Shown piece after piece: positions 44,246 through 52,893 of a DNA stretch of 64,000 nucleotides. Position numbers and translations under genes: made by a program. Every line of letters begins with the position of its first letter. Position 1 is the first letter of the stretch. The DNA lies in assembly GCA_019359505.1 (NCBI GenBank), contig JAHHHD010000022.1, positions 1 through 64,000 on the forward strand, in the 5' to 3' direction. A model generated the notes under the pieces. That model saw only the letters and a program-made list of their open reading frames with translations, did not search any database and was not told where the DNA came from. This stretch comes from Drouetiella hepatica Uher 2000/2452 (lineage in GTDB: Bacteria > Cyanobacteriota > Cyanobacteriia > Elainellales > Elainellaceae).

Positions 44246-46387
44246 CTAATCTTTTGCTTGAGGTGCTTCAGGAATAGGAGATTTCACGGGGGCTGAGGTC
44301 ACGTTATCCACAGCCAAGTTGAGCTGATAGTTGACCGGATCAGCCGAATTGGCAACCACAACGAATTCATAGTACCCCGATTGGGTAAGCTGCCCTGCCC
44401 AAGTTGCCTCAGCCGCATCTTCAGGAAAGGTCGATGTTCCCTGACCTGGGCGAGGTGGATAGATTGAGAATAGCGTGCCCTGGGGCGGTGCCTGAAGGCT
44501 GACCCGTAAAATCTGCCCTTCAGTTAGCTGCGCCGTGTAGATTCTTCCCTCGCCCGGTGAGAGGGTTCCATCATCTTGCTTGCTGAACGAGTCTGGGTCA
44601 AATTGTAGCTGAGTCAAAGTTTTGCCAGACTGCATGGCGCGCACTTGGTCAAACGCGATCGCCTGCCACACTTGCCCGATCGGCTGCTCAATAAATTCCT
44701 GTCCCCGCATTTGCGGAAACAGATGAAAAAACTTCGCATCTGTCAGGTCAAACAGCGATCGACTGCCGACATAGAGCTGGTTGACCTCCTGCTTCCACTG
44801 CTCACGATCGGCGTTGGTATAGGCACCCAGCTTGCCTCGCGCCTCCGCGCTAACGTTCTGTTCCAGAAGGTTCAGCCATTCGTTCGCCATACCATCCCAA
44901 ATGCCGCGCCATTCAGCATCAATTTCGTCATCGCTGAGGGTACGTCCCTGCTGTTCGGGATGTTGCGCATAAAAGGTGGCATTGGTCAGGTCAACCAGGA
45001 ACTGCTGATTAACTCCTAAAGCCTGACGGCGAGTTTGGAGGGTTTGCTTGCGCTGCTGTTCTTCAGGCGAAAACTTGCTCTGCTCTGGCTGGTTTTCTTC
45101 AGGTTGATCTGGCTCACTCTGGTTCTGCCCCGGTAAAGCCTGAAGTGCCGGGAGCCAGCGATCGCGCGTCCACCAAGCTCCAGCCGATCCCAGAAGGGCA
45201 ACCAGCAACAGGCTAATGAGCAGCCCTCGGCGTGGGGGTGGATCAGGGGCAGCAGACGCAAAAGATTCTGTAGATTGAGTGGAGGGAGGCTGAGCTAATG
45301 GGGGCTGAAGGGTAACGGGATGCGTATAGGACGGAACTTGGGTTAAGGCTGCGCTTGGGTGAGGCGCTGACTGTGTCTGAGCCTGTATCTGAAGCTGTAT
45401 CTGGGACTGTAAAGCCTGTAAAACTTCTAGAGCAGACTGAAAGCGATCGCCCGACTGAGGCGACAGCATTTTCATCAACACAGCTGCCAAAGCCGAACTG
45501 AGGCTAAACTGCTGCTGCCAGGTGTAAAACGGCTGGCTCAAAAGCTCTAGCGGCTCTCTGCCCGTCAGCAAAACCATTGCCGTCATTGCCAAGGCATACA
45601 AGTCACTGTGAGGAGAGGCATACCCGCTCTGCATCTGTTCTTCGGGAGCATAGCCCACTTTACCCAAGCGAGTAGCGATCGCCTCCCCTGAAGCCACTCC
45701 AGATTCCTTATACTGGGAAGCTGCGACAGCCGCAACCTGTTTTACGCCCCCAAAATCGATCAAGACAGGCAGTTGGTCAAGCGATCGCAAAATCAAGTTA
45801 TCTGGCGAGATGTCCCGATGAATGACGCTATTGGTGTGAATGTAGTGGAGGACGGGCAAAAGCTGCTCGAATAGCTGAATAATTTCTGCTTCTGAGAAGA
45901 GACTCGTCTGTCTGCGGGCTTCTAAAAGCTGACGGTAGGTGTAGCCCTCTACAAAATCCTGCACTAGGAATAGGTAGCCGCGATCGCCCAAGTTGGCTCG
46001 AAACAGCTCTCGAAATCTGGGAATTTGCGGATGACGCAATTTGTACAGCACGCCCGCCTCGCGTTCAAATAGCTCCTCAGATTTTTGGAGGGCGTAGGTA
46101 CCCTGCACCTGTGGCGCAAACTCCTTTAGGACGCAAGCTTCATTGAAGCGATCGATATCCTCGGCGAGATAGGTGCGCCCAAATCCGCCATGCCCCAGTT
46201 CTCTGATGACGCGGTAGCGATCGCCCAAGATTAAGCCCGCGAAGATATTCGCAGGCATGCCCTCCGTCCCATTCACAGCCATCTTGAGAGGCTGAGGTGG
46301 GAGGTTGGACAATCTCTCTCCACACAAATGACAAAACCGACTTCCTGACAAGTTGGTATGTCCTTGACTACACAACACCGATGTCAT
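44246..46387 (-). CDS. Serine/threonine protein kinase with zinc ribbon and extracytoplasmic tail
   Basis: A 713-residue Hanks-type kinase. The N-terminus has a zinc-ribbon-like cluster (C6, H10, C19, C22 in the first 25 residues). Kinase domain about 55-330: LGHGGFGRTYLAED, ALVLKEF (Lys), HRDISPDNLILR, VLIDFGGVKQV, GYAPEEQM. The Gln-rich linker precedes a span at about 390-410 (LLISLLLVALLGSAG). The extracytoplasmic 290 residues contain two related blocks (LTNATFYAQHPEQQGRTLSD and LTDAKFFHLFPQMRGQEFIE) and a C-terminal beta-sandwich like a pre-peptidase domain (YTAQLTEGQILRVSLQAPPQ). ATG 46387 is chosen over 46402. Confidence 0.9.
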   Translation of the reverse strand: MTSVLCSQGHTNLSGSRFCHLCGERLSNLPPQPLKMAVNGTEGMPANIFAGLILGDRYRVIRELGHGGFGRTYLAEDIDRFNEACVLKEFAPQVQGTYALQKSEELFEREAGVLYKLRHPQIPRFRELFRANLGDRGYLFLVQDFVEGYTYRQLLEARRQTSLFSEAEIIQLFEQLLPVLHYIHTNSVIHRDISPDNLILRSLDQLPVLIDFGGVKQVAAVAASQYKESGVASGEAIATRLGKVGYAPEEQMQSGYASPHSDLYALAMTAMVLLTGREPLELLSQPFYTWQQQFSLSSALAAVLMKMLSPQSGDRFQSALEVLQALQSQIQLQIQAQTQSAPHPSAALTQVPSYTHPVTLQPPLAQPPSTQSTESFASAAPDPPPRRGLLISLLLVALLGSAGAWWTRDRWLPALQALPGQNQSEPDQPEENQPEQSKFSPEEQQRKQTLQTRRQALGVNQQFLVDLTNATFYAQHPEQQGRTLSDDEIDAEWRGIWDGMANEWLNLLEQNVSAEARGKLGAYTNADREQWKQEVNQLYVGSRSLFDLTDAKFFHLFPQMRGQEFIEQPIGQVWQAIAFDQVRAMQSGKTLTQLQFDPDSFSKQDDGTLSPGEGRIYTAQLTEGQILRVSLQAPPQGTLFSIYPPRPGQGTSTFPEDAAEATWAGQLTQSGYYEFVVVANSADPVNYQLNLAVDNVTSAPVKSPIPEAPQAKD

Positions 46388-46548
46388 GACGGCTACTCCC
46401 AACAGACTCGCTCTTCAACTTAGCTTACCTGTGAGCGGAGACAGGGTGTTTTAGAAGAAAACTCAGCAGCTAAATTTTTGTTGACGGGACATATGAGCAT
46501 TGATATAGTACGTTTGACCTAAAATTCACACTCAATTCAGAGAAAGAG

Positions 46549-46947
46549 ATGGACAACCCCAGCATTCTTTCGCATGTCTCGATCGGCACCAATGATTTTG
46601 CAAGGGCAGTTGCTTTTTATGATGCCGTGTTGTCAACCTTGGGTTGCAAGTGACTAATGGAACATCCTGATGCGATCGCCTATGGTAAGCAGTACCCAGA
46701 ATTTTGGGTGCAAACGCCCCACAATGGTCAGCCTGCTTCCGTTGGCAATGGCATACATATTGCTTTCATCGCCTCCACTCAAGCAGCGGTTCATGCCTTT
46801 CATGAAGCAGCGTTAGCAGCAGGTGGCGTAAACGAGGGCGCTCCGGGCGGCAGACCTGACTATGGTGAGCCGTACTATGGGTGCTTTGTCCGCGATCCGG
46901 ATGGTCACAAGGTAGAAGCGTCTTTTTGGCATACTGGCTTGGAATGA
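46549..46947 (+). pseudogene. VOC-family glyoxalase-like gene broken by an internal TGA
   Basis: An ATG at 46549 with AGAAAGAG ahead opens NPSILSHVSIGTNDFARAVA, then FYDAVLSTLGCK, an in-frame TGA at 46651-46653, and then continues in the same frame LMEHPDAIAYGKQYPEFWVQ through EPYYGCFVRDPDGHKVEASF. This is the normal VOC (glyoxalase/bleomycin-resistance) fold, and relatives read GCKRLMEH at the break; a CGA to TGA change would explain it. No frameshift is needed. Reinitiation at the ATG 46657 could give a truncated protein lacking the first beta unit. Confidence 0.85.
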
Positions 46948-47054
46948 ATGGCTTAGGCTGAACTGAAGTAGCAGCAAACCTTCCGGAGGCGATCCCTCAA
47001 TAACCGTAGATCACAAAAATAATTAGAAAATTAAGCGGGAACAAAAAATAGGTT

Positions 47055-47089
47055 TCCGGACTCTATGGGTTTATCTGATGGAGTCCGGA
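47055..47089. repeat. 9-bp-stem hairpin
   Basis: TCCGGACTC and GAGTCCGGA are exact reverse complements 17 bases apart, in the leader of the secreted protein gene that starts at 47218. Also in the 270-base gap after the broken VOC gene; nothing else was seen there. Confidence 0.6.
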
Positions 47090-47217
47090 TTATGTTGGCG
47101 CGTATTAAGTTCCTACAGAATCAGTTCATTCACAGCATGAAGCGGGTGGCGGGGAGCCACGATCGTTTCAGCTCACCTTGCCCTCAAAAAATTTACCTGA
47201 ATAGCATTCAAATAATT

Positions 47218-47850
47218 ATGAAACCTTCCCTACTGTCTGCTTTCGCCCCTTTGTTGCTGACGGCTGGCATAACTGCATTTGCAACGCCTGGATGGAGCCT
47301 GGGAGCCTCGAATCAAGAGGTTCGAGTGGCTCAACTTCAAGTTGCCCAGAATAGTCGGGCAGAGCAAACCTGTGTAGATGCTGCTGACGATCGCGGTTTG
47401 CAGGTGGTAGATGTTGTTTCCATCAATCCCAACTCAGGTGGTGCAGAGGTGATTATGGAGATCAGGCGCAGTCGTAATGACTCTTATCAGGTAGGGTGTG
47501 ACTACTCCAGCGCCACGCGACGGGTCGAGCTGTACGAAATTGAGGATAGCAGAGACTATGACGACGACAGCGATGACAGCGATGACGACGATGACAGAAA
47601 TAATTCCTGGCAAAATCAGTACAGCGGTGATGGCGTTCGCAACCGGAGTGATGCTGAGGCGATCGCCCGTCAGGTAGTTGGCGATCAGCTAGGCATTGAT
47701 CAGCCTAACTCTAGCGTGGTCAAAATTGACGATATTCAGCGGGAGAATGGCAATCGTTCTTGGACAGTTGAAGGTCGGGCGAATGGTGCACCTTTCGTGG
47801 TTGAGATTCGTGCTAACGATGGCTATGTAGAGGACTTCCAGTTGCGCTAA
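47218..47850 (+). CDS. Secreted protein with an Asp-rich segment
   Basis: A 210-residue protein from ATG 47218: signal peptide MKPSLLSAFAPLLLTAGITA, cut after the Ala-rich region, a Cys-containing N-domain (EQTCVDAADDRGLQVVDVVS; one further Cys in YQVGCDYSS could pair with it), then a run of Asp/Ser (YDDDSDDSDDDDDR) and a C-terminal PepSY-like module (DAEAIARQVVGDQLGIDQPN, SWTVEGRANGAPFVVEI). The role is unknown. The frame extends to 47065, but the earlier part lacks a signal sequence and runs through a hairpin. Confidence 0.8.
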   Translation: MKPSLLSAFAPLLLTAGITAFATPGWSLGASNQEVRVAQLQVAQNSRAEQTCVDAADDRGLQVVDVVSINPNSGGAEVIMEIRRSRNDSYQVGCDYSSATRRVELYEIEDSRDYDDDSDDSDDDDDRNNSWQNQYSGDGVRNRSDAEAIARQVVGDQLGIDQPNSSVVKIDDIQRENGNRSWTVEGRANGAPFVVEIRANDGYVEDFQLR

Positions 47851-47905
47851 AACCTTGCGTTAAACTAGAGGAAGTAGCGCGATTTTGTGGTTGAGAAAAC
47901 TAAAT

Positions 47906-48181
47906 ATGAGTCAAACCTTCAGGCAAATGTTTAACCTCGCTGGTCGAAAAGAGCCGCTCGCTAATTTTCTCCTCCTGGTGGGATCTGTGGATGCCGTGAT
48001 TGGGAGCGTCGGCAATTATGGCACTCTACTAGGGCTGGGACTGGGGCTAGTCGGTGTGGCGATCGCTTTGCGGTGGCAATCTATCCAGCGTCGTCAAGCT
48101 GTAGTTTTAGAAGAGCCATCTGCGCCCATCCGCTATTTGCCGCCAGCCCCGCCGATCGTCTCGCCACGGCAGGATAGATGA
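47906..48181 (+). CDS. Small membrane protein of unknown function
   Basis: A 91-residue protein: short N-terminus, one long or two short hydrophobic segments (about 24-60, GSVDAVIGSVGNYGTLLGLG), and a Pro-rich tail. Not recognised. Its TGA overlaps the ATG of the MerR gene in ATGA, so the two are translationally coupled. ATG at 47906 is chosen over the earlier TTG at 47885. Confidence 0.65.
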   Translation: MSQTFRQMFNLAGRKEPLANFLLLVGSVDAVIGSVGNYGTLLGLGLGLVGVAIALRWQSIQRRQAVVLEEPSAPIRYLPPAPPIVSPRQDR

Positions 48182-48618
48182 CGAGTGCAGGCAGTTTGGG
48201 GCATCCTTCTGAAGCGCTGCTCAAGATTGGCGAAGTGGCGCTTCAGTCTGGATTGCCCGTCAAAACAATTCGCTATTACGAAGAAATTGGGCTATTGACT
48301 CCCACCGTGGAGCGATCGGCGGCTGGCTATCGGCTGTTTGATGCGAAAGTGCTGAATCGGTTGGCGTTCGTGAGGCGATCGCAGACCTTGGGGCTGAGCC
48401 TCACAGAAGTTCAGCAAATCCTACAGGTGCATGATCAGGGCGAACTTCCCTGCGGCGAAGTTAAGCAGCATTTGCAGATTAAGCTGGAAGACTTGAACCA
48501 TCAGATTGAATCTCTGGAGATTTTGCGGGCAGAACTGCAAGGTATTTTGTCTGGCTGGCAAGAAAAACCGGAGCGCGATCGGATTCGCAAAACCATCTGC
48601 CCCAATATTCAACGATGA
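48178..48618 (+). CDS. MerR family transcriptional regulator (metal-responsive type)
   Basis: A 146-residue dimeric activator. The N-terminal helix-turn-helix (LLKIGEVALQSGLPVKTIRY, then YEEIGLLTPTVERSAAGYRL) is typical of MerR. The long dimerisation helix begins near residue 90 (EVKQHLQIKLEDLNHQIESL). Cys residues in GELPCGEVK and near the C-terminus (KTICPNIQR) match the metal-binding pattern of the CueR/ZntR/CoaR groups. It overlaps the small membrane protein gene; a metal-efflux target is not visible nearby. A hairpin follows the stop. Confidence 0.88.
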   Translation: MTSAGSLGHPSEALLKIGEVALQSGLPVKTIRYYEEIGLLTPTVERSAAGYRLFDAKVLNRLAFVRRSQTLGLSLTEVQQILQVHDQGELPCGEVKQHLQIKLEDLNHQIESLEILRAELQGILSGWQEKPERDRIRKTICPNIQR

Positions 48619-48658
48619 TTTGCGAAGCTATAGCGCCACGCGCTTAGCTTCAAATGAG

Positions 48659-48701
48659 TTATTTCTTGAGAGCCGCACTCCGCGCGGCTCTCAAGAAATA
48701 A
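48659..48701. terminator. Perfect 18-bp hairpin after the MerR gene
   Basis: TTATTTCTTGAGAGCCGC (48659-48676) and GCGGCTCTCAAGAAATAA (48684-48701) are exact complements around ACTCCGC. It starts 41 bases after the MerR stop; its A/T outer stem fits a bidirectional terminator. Confidence 0.55.
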
Positions 48702-48716
48702 TTCGCCCTAACTCAA

Positions 48717-48797
48717 TAGACCTCTTGCAGATTAAAGTTTTAGGATTAGGTTTAGTGGGAGCGCAGCCCCCACTAAACCTAATTTGCAAGAGGTCTA
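48717..48797. mobile_element. MITE-like fold-back element, TAGACCTCTTGCA ends
   Basis: An 81-bp element with exact 13-bp terminal inverted repeats TAGACCTCTTGCA. Next to the centre a second exact inverted repeat TTAGGTTTAGTGGG/CCCACTAAACCTAA surrounds AGCGCAGCC. The end dinucleotide TA would match a TA-duplicating (IS630/Tc1-mariner-like) MITE. No coding capacity. It lies between merR and pilD. Confidence 0.8.
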
Positions 48798-48922
48798 ATT
48801 ACGTAATGCTACAACTTCTAGCTTGGCGAGAGATTCGGGCATGATGAGACTGAGCGGAGCTTTAGGGATGCGATCGCCCTCCCCAGTCTTGAGTCTGAGT
48901 CCAATCTTGCCGAGCCGAATCT

Positions 48923-49765
48923 ATGGAATTGCTATCTTCAGGGCTAACCACGCTGATTACGTTTGCCCTTGGTGCAGCGGTTGGCAGCTTCCTTAATGTT
49001 GTGATTTATCGCATCCCGGCAGGTTTGTCTCTGCTGTTTCCACCCTCGCGCTGTCCCCACTGTCTGCGACGGCTCAAGAGCTACGATAATGTGCCTGTGT
49101 TTGGCTGGTTGGCGCTCAAAGGGCGATGCCGCTATTGCCGTAGCCCGATCGCCCTTCGCTATCCGCTAGTAGAAGCGGTGACGGGAGCGCTGTTTGTTCT
49201 CGTCTACTGGGCGTTTAATTTGTCCCTGCCGACCCTAGGCTACTGGGCTTTTTTTAGCTGGCTGCTGGCGCTCTCGCTAATTGACCTGGATACCATGACG
49301 CTGCCCAATTCTCTGACACAGTCGGGCTTGATGGCAGGATTGCTGTATCAGGCGATCGTCGGAGTGTTTAGCTTTAGTGTAGTAGGCGGAACATCAGGTG
49401 GGCTATCAGGAGCCGCCGGACATCTGCTAGAGGGAATCTTGGGCGCGGTTGTTGGTATTTGGGTCTTTGATGCCATCACCATTTTGGGTTCGATCGCCTT
49501 TGGGCAAACGGCAATGGGCGGCGGCGATGCCAAGCTGATGGCCATGATCGGGGCATGGCTAGGCTGGAAGCTGGTGCTGTTGTCAGGCTTTTTGGCTTGT
49601 GCGATCGGTGCGTTTGCGGGCGGGGGAGCGATCGCGATCGGTCTAATGAACCGCCGTCAGCCAATGCCATTTGGCCCTTTTCTTGCCTTTGCCGCAGTGC
49701 TAACTGCATTCTTTGGGGAGACAATCTTGTCAGCCTATATGCGGGTATTTTTCCCGACGCTCTAG
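48923..49765 (+). CDS. pilD: Prepilin peptidase
   Basis: An A24A leader peptidase/N-methyltransferase that processes type IV prepilins (and related pseudopilins) at the inner membrane. 280 residues, about eight spans. The N-terminal zinc finger has Cys44, Cys47, Cys69 and Cys72. The two catalytic Asp are Asp121 or Asp123 (SLIDLDTMTLPN) and Asp202 (MGGGDAKLMAMIG, the GGGD-type motif). FLNVVIYRIP is the conserved start region. A type IV pilus would fit with the PATAN response regulator in this window. ATG start. Confidence 0.95.
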   Translation: MELLSSGLTTLITFALGAAVGSFLNVVIYRIPAGLSLLFPPSRCPHCLRRLKSYDNVPVFGWLALKGRCRYCRSPIALRYPLVEAVTGALFVLVYWAFNLSLPTLGYWAFFSWLLALSLIDLDTMTLPNSLTQSGLMAGLLYQAIVGVFSFSVVGGTSGGLSGAAGHLLEGILGAVVGIWVFDAITILGSIAFGQTAMGGGDAKLMAMIGAWLGWKLVLLSGFLACAIGAFAGGGAIAIGLMNRRQPMPFGPFLAFAAVLTAFFGETILSAYMRVFFPTL

Positions 49766-49783
49766 CATTCTTCCTAACTGTAA

Positions 49784-50488
49784 TTAGCAGTATCTTGACA
49801 CATCCTCTTTGCAGTCATCTGCCAGGTAGCTCAACGCCCGAAAGCGCAGACCGACAAGCTGTTCGTACAGCGGATTGATTTTGCACATCGCTGGAATGTG
49901 AACTAGCTTTCGACCAAATAGAGTCACGTCTCGCTCAAACGGGCACTGAGCCGGAATCAGATTGCAGAGGAATCGTGCCAAACGTGGATCGTCCACATCT
50001 AGACGATCGAGCCACTCTTGCATTGGTTTCAGAACATCCAATGCTACTTCTGACGAGGAATGAATTGGGATCAAACCGGGTGGAGTCAAACCTAGCGCTT
50101 TAGAGGGCTGATAGTTAAGCGTCAGGCGCAGCGATTCCAGGATCTTTGAATCTATGCCCAAAGCAACGCAAAATTCATGGAGAATCTCGTCTTCAGCAGT
50201 GGAATACAGCCCGTCTGCGATCGCCACCATCACCGCCATTCTCATGAAGTTTTGGGCGATCTCGCCCTCACCCAAAACATCCGCGAGTTGGAGTGGAGAA
50301 ATGGTTTCGATCGCCTCAAGTTCGGGAGCTGCGGCGAGTTCCTGAGTTAGCTCTGCAATTAGCGTCTGCTCTTGGGTATCAAAGTTTCCGTCTGCCCAGG
50401 CAATGCTGAGTAACCCTCGCAACCAGGCAGAAATCTGTGCGTCGCTGTAGGGCGTTTGAGCGTTAAGGTTCTGAGCTGCGTTCACCAT
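49784..50488 (-). CDS. TerB-like / Mo-dependent nitrogenase C-terminal domain protein
   Basis: A 234-residue soluble protein. The first 135 residues are a helical TerB-like (tellurite resistance) domain with QISAWLRGLLSIAWADGNFD and AVMVAIADGLYSTAEDEILH, each with the acidic DG motif. The C-terminus (KPMQEWLDRLDVDDPRLARF, CNLIPAQCPFERDVTLFGRK, KINPLYEQLVGLRFRALSYL) is the Mo-nitro_C domain (PF06967), found as a fused part of cyanobacterial proteins whose link to nitrogenase is historical. Function unknown. ATG 50488 with AGAGGTGG upstream is preferred to GTG 50536. Confidence 0.88.
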   Translation of the reverse strand: MVNAAQNLNAQTPYSDAQISAWLRGLLSIAWADGNFDTQEQTLIAELTQELAAAPELEAIETISPLQLADVLGEGEIAQNFMRMAVMVAIADGLYSTAEDEILHEFCVALGIDSKILESLRLTLNYQPSKALGLTPPGLIPIHSSSEVALDVLKPMQEWLDRLDVDDPRLARFLCNLIPAQCPFERDVTLFGRKLVHIPAMCKINPLYEQLVGLRFRALSYLADDCKEDVSRYC

Positions 50489-50578
50489 ATTAGCCACCTC
50501 TAATTTTTCACTGCTAGTTTTTGAGCTGACCTTCACGTTCAGTTTATCCCTACTCGGCTGTCCGTAAAAGGTCTAAAA

Positions 50579-50626
50579 AGCCCTGATTCCTGTCACAATT
50601 GTCACAAGAATCAGGGCTTAAGTTTT
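50579..50626. terminator. Bidirectional terminator-like hairpin between divergent genes
   Basis: AGCCCTGATTC and GAATCAGGGCT form an 11-bp stem; TTAAGTTTTT follows on the plus strand and the minus strand continues into TTTTT. It lies between genes transcribed away from each other. It could end a small transcript or insulate the two promoters. Confidence 0.5.
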
Positions 50627-50645
50627 TGAGAGAGGATAAGGCATG

Positions 50646-50651
50646 TATAAT
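50646..50651 (+). promoter_or_regulatory. Candidate -10 box (TATAAT)
   Basis: A perfect TATAAT 84 bases before the secreted protein start at 50735. No convincing -35 is seen (TTTTTG at 17-base spacing). Confidence 0.35.
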
Positions 50652-50734
50652 CCTTTCCAGCTCTACCTGTTCATCTCTACAAACAGTTTCGAGATTCTCA
50701 TAAATCAAAGTAAAGCAAAATTTTGAGGTTCAAC

Positions 50735-51385
50735 ATGAATATCCGACCTATCGTTTGGGCAGCGATCGCTGCCGTTGTGTCTTCCACAGTTCCGTTTGCC
50801 GTCCAGGCACAGACCGTTGATGCGCGTTGTGACATTTACCCTCGTGGCGAAGACCGGGCATCTGCCGTCACGGCTTGCACCTTTTCGCAGCGACAGGGCA
50901 ACGTTGGAATTCAACTAGAAAATGGCCGCCGCTACGACCTAGCCCCCACGGGCGATCAACCTGGCAATTATCTTGATCAAAATGGTCAAGCAGCCTATCG
51001 GCAATCTGGGTTGGGCGATCGCGGTCAAATTTATCGGCTTGCCGACCAATCGATCTACGTTTACTGGGATACCGCAGGCATTCCCTCTGCCAGTAGCAGC
51101 AACAGCGGCAACCCAGTCACCTACACCACGGTGATCGACTACAACCACATCAATATTCAAATTACCGAAGCAGAATTCAACTTTCGAGGCACGCTGACCA
51201 AACTGCCAGGGCCAGATTATTCGGGCACGGATGGACGGGTGCGCGTTGTGCTGACTCCCAGTACGGGTCAGGTTTATGTTTTTAATGAAGTCACCGGAGA
51301 CACCTTCTATGACTACACGATTGACCCGGTCTTTGTTGGGGAAGACCCTAGCACCATGTGCGACCCATCGGTAGAGCCTTGCTAA
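50735..51385 (+). CDS. Secreted protein of unknown function
   Basis: A 216-residue protein with a signal peptide (MNIRPIVWAAIAAVVSSTVP, cut near VQA). The mature part has two Cys near its N-terminus (DARCDIYPRGED... CTFSQ) that may pair, and a beta-rich fold ending in a short Cys-containing tail (PSTMCDPSVEPC). Glu/Tyr-rich strands (DRGQIYRLADQSIYVYWDTA) resemble cyanobacterial periplasmic proteins of unknown role. ATG 50735 has GAGGT 6 bases ahead. Confidence 0.82.
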   Translation: MNIRPIVWAAIAAVVSSTVPFAVQAQTVDARCDIYPRGEDRASAVTACTFSQRQGNVGIQLENGRRYDLAPTGDQPGNYLDQNGQAAYRQSGLGDRGQIYRLADQSIYVYWDTAGIPSASSSNSGNPVTYTTVIDYNHINIQITEAEFNFRGTLTKLPGPDYSGTDGRVRVVLTPSTGQVYVFNEVTGDTFYDYTIDPVFVGEDPSTMCDPSVEPC

Positions 51386-51573
51386 GGCTTCTACCCATAA
51401 AAGTGCTTGGCGAAATGTCAGGTGCTTTTGATTTGCGGCGTTGCCGCTGCCTACATGCAATCGTTGGAAGGGTTAGGACAATTTCTAATCCTTAAAACCT
51501 TTTTGCATGGGTTATCAGCCCTCAGCTTTCTACCCTCTACCACATATCCTAATCGACGGCTGCGAGATTAAAT

Positions 51574-52833
51574 ATGACACTAGATGCCAATGCTAGACTG
51601 CTCTACGGCTCACCACTAAGCCGTCCCAAGTTCGCCAAATTTGCCGCGATCGCGCTAGCGGTGCTGGTGGCCATCAGCACCCACGTGATTGTCACAAACA
51701 TCTTGACGCCGCTGACCCCTGAGGCACTGAGAGTTTTTGGGTTGGCGATGGTCTGGGGTGGGCTGCTCTCAATCATCCCCCTGGCGATTTTGTGGTTTCT
51801 CGATCGCCGTGAGCCTGAGTCAGTCTGGCTCTACGTTTTGGTGTTTTTGTGGGGAGCGCTGATTGCCACCGGGGTCGCTCAACCCATTAATGCCACCATC
51901 ATCCAATGGGTTGGACAGGTTCTGACGCTGCACCCTGAAATTCAGGAGCTGCTTGGGGAAAACGCCAAGATGGCGATCGCCGCTCCGCTGGCGGGGCCGA
52001 TTGTGGAAGAAACCACCAAGGGCGTGGGTTTGCTGCTGGTATTTTGGCTGCTGCGCTCAGAGTTTGACAGCGTTCGGGATGGCTTTATCTATGGGGCGCT
52101 GGTCGGGCTGGGGTTCAATTTTTTAGAAGCGCCTTTCTACGTAGCCAAGGTCTTTTCTGAGACGGGCGTTGCGCCCTGGGGTGGGCAATTGGCGATGCGC
52201 CACTCTCTGCTGGGATTAGGCGGGCACGCGCTCTACACCAGCCTGTTTGGGTTAGGGCTAGGGCTGGCGCGGCAAACGGCACGAGCCTGGCTGCGCTATG
52301 CCGCCCCGATCGGTGGCTGGCTGCTTGCCTTTTTGGCTCACTTTGTAAACAATGGCATCGGTCTACTGATCACTCTGCTGATTGTGCTGGGAGGTGGTCA
52401 AGTGACCCAAACAGAGGCAACCTCAAAGGGGATTGTGCTAATCGACCCGCCGCTGTGGGTTGGCCTAGTCAAAGGCAGTGTGCAAAACCTGATCCTGCTC
52501 TTTCCCTTTGTAGCGATCGCCGTTGTCATGATTTGGCAGAGCGGCATTTGGGAGCGGCAGGTGATTCGCGATGAACTGGCGGATGAGCGAGAACCCATCA
52601 TTAAGCCCGATGAGTATGAGCAGGTCAAGGGCGATCGCCTATTCAAAACGCGCCACATCCCCGGATACAGTCGCCGCACCGCTCTGGCTATTGTCAAAGC
52701 CCAGGATGAATTGGCCTTCCGTAAATGGCGAGTTAAACAGACCAATGGTTCGCCCGACACAGATCCACTGGTCGAATCTTGGCGAGAAGAACTGGCGCAC
52801 CTGCGCGAATCAGCCAGCCCTGTAGCAGTTTGA
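51574..52833 (+). CDS. PrsW family intramembrane metalloprotease
   Basis: A 419-residue membrane protein with about eight spans. Active-site candidates: PIVEETTKG (Glu145-Glu146 with Lys149), GFNFLEAPFY with a second Glu, RHSLLGLGGHALYT with His, and FLAHFVNNG with a second His. This is the PrsW/CPBP-like pattern; PrsW cleaves an anti-sigma factor in Bacillus, but a target is not known in cyanobacteria. The C-terminal 90 residues are soluble (DEYEQVKGDRLFKTRHIPGY). The ATG at 51574 begins MTLDANARLL. Confidence 0.9.
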   Translation: MTLDANARLLYGSPLSRPKFAKFAAIALAVLVAISTHVIVTNILTPLTPEALRVFGLAMVWGGLLSIIPLAILWFLDRREPESVWLYVLVFLWGALIATGVAQPINATIIQWVGQVLTLHPEIQELLGENAKMAIAAPLAGPIVEETTKGVGLLLVFWLLRSEFDSVRDGFIYGALVGLGFNFLEAPFYVAKVFSETGVAPWGGQLAMRHSLLGLGGHALYTSLFGLGLGLARQTARAWLRYAAPIGGWLLAFLAHFVNNGIGLLITLLIVLGGGQVTQTEATSKGIVLIDPPLWVGLVKGSVQNLILLFPFVAIAVVMIWQSGIWERQVIRDELADEREPIIKPDEYEQVKGDRLFKTRHIPGYSRRTALAIVKAQDELAFRKWRVKQTNGSPDTDPLVESWREELAHLRESASPVAV

Positions 52834-52893
52834 AGCCCCATTCATGCCGTACTACCTGTCTGTTGCTTAGTGAGCAGGCTCTTCGAGTAGGAG

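Larger units (their letters stand above)
48619..48922. other. Interval with a hairpin and a MITE before pilD
   Basis: A 304-base gap. The first half holds a perfect hairpin and a fold-back element (both listed). The last 110 bases should carry the pilD promoter; no confident boxes were seen. Confidence 0.6.

Noticed and set aside
47065-47217. Upstream extension of the 47218 secreted protein
   Set aside because: It would bury the signal peptide in the middle of the protein and runs through a hairpin.
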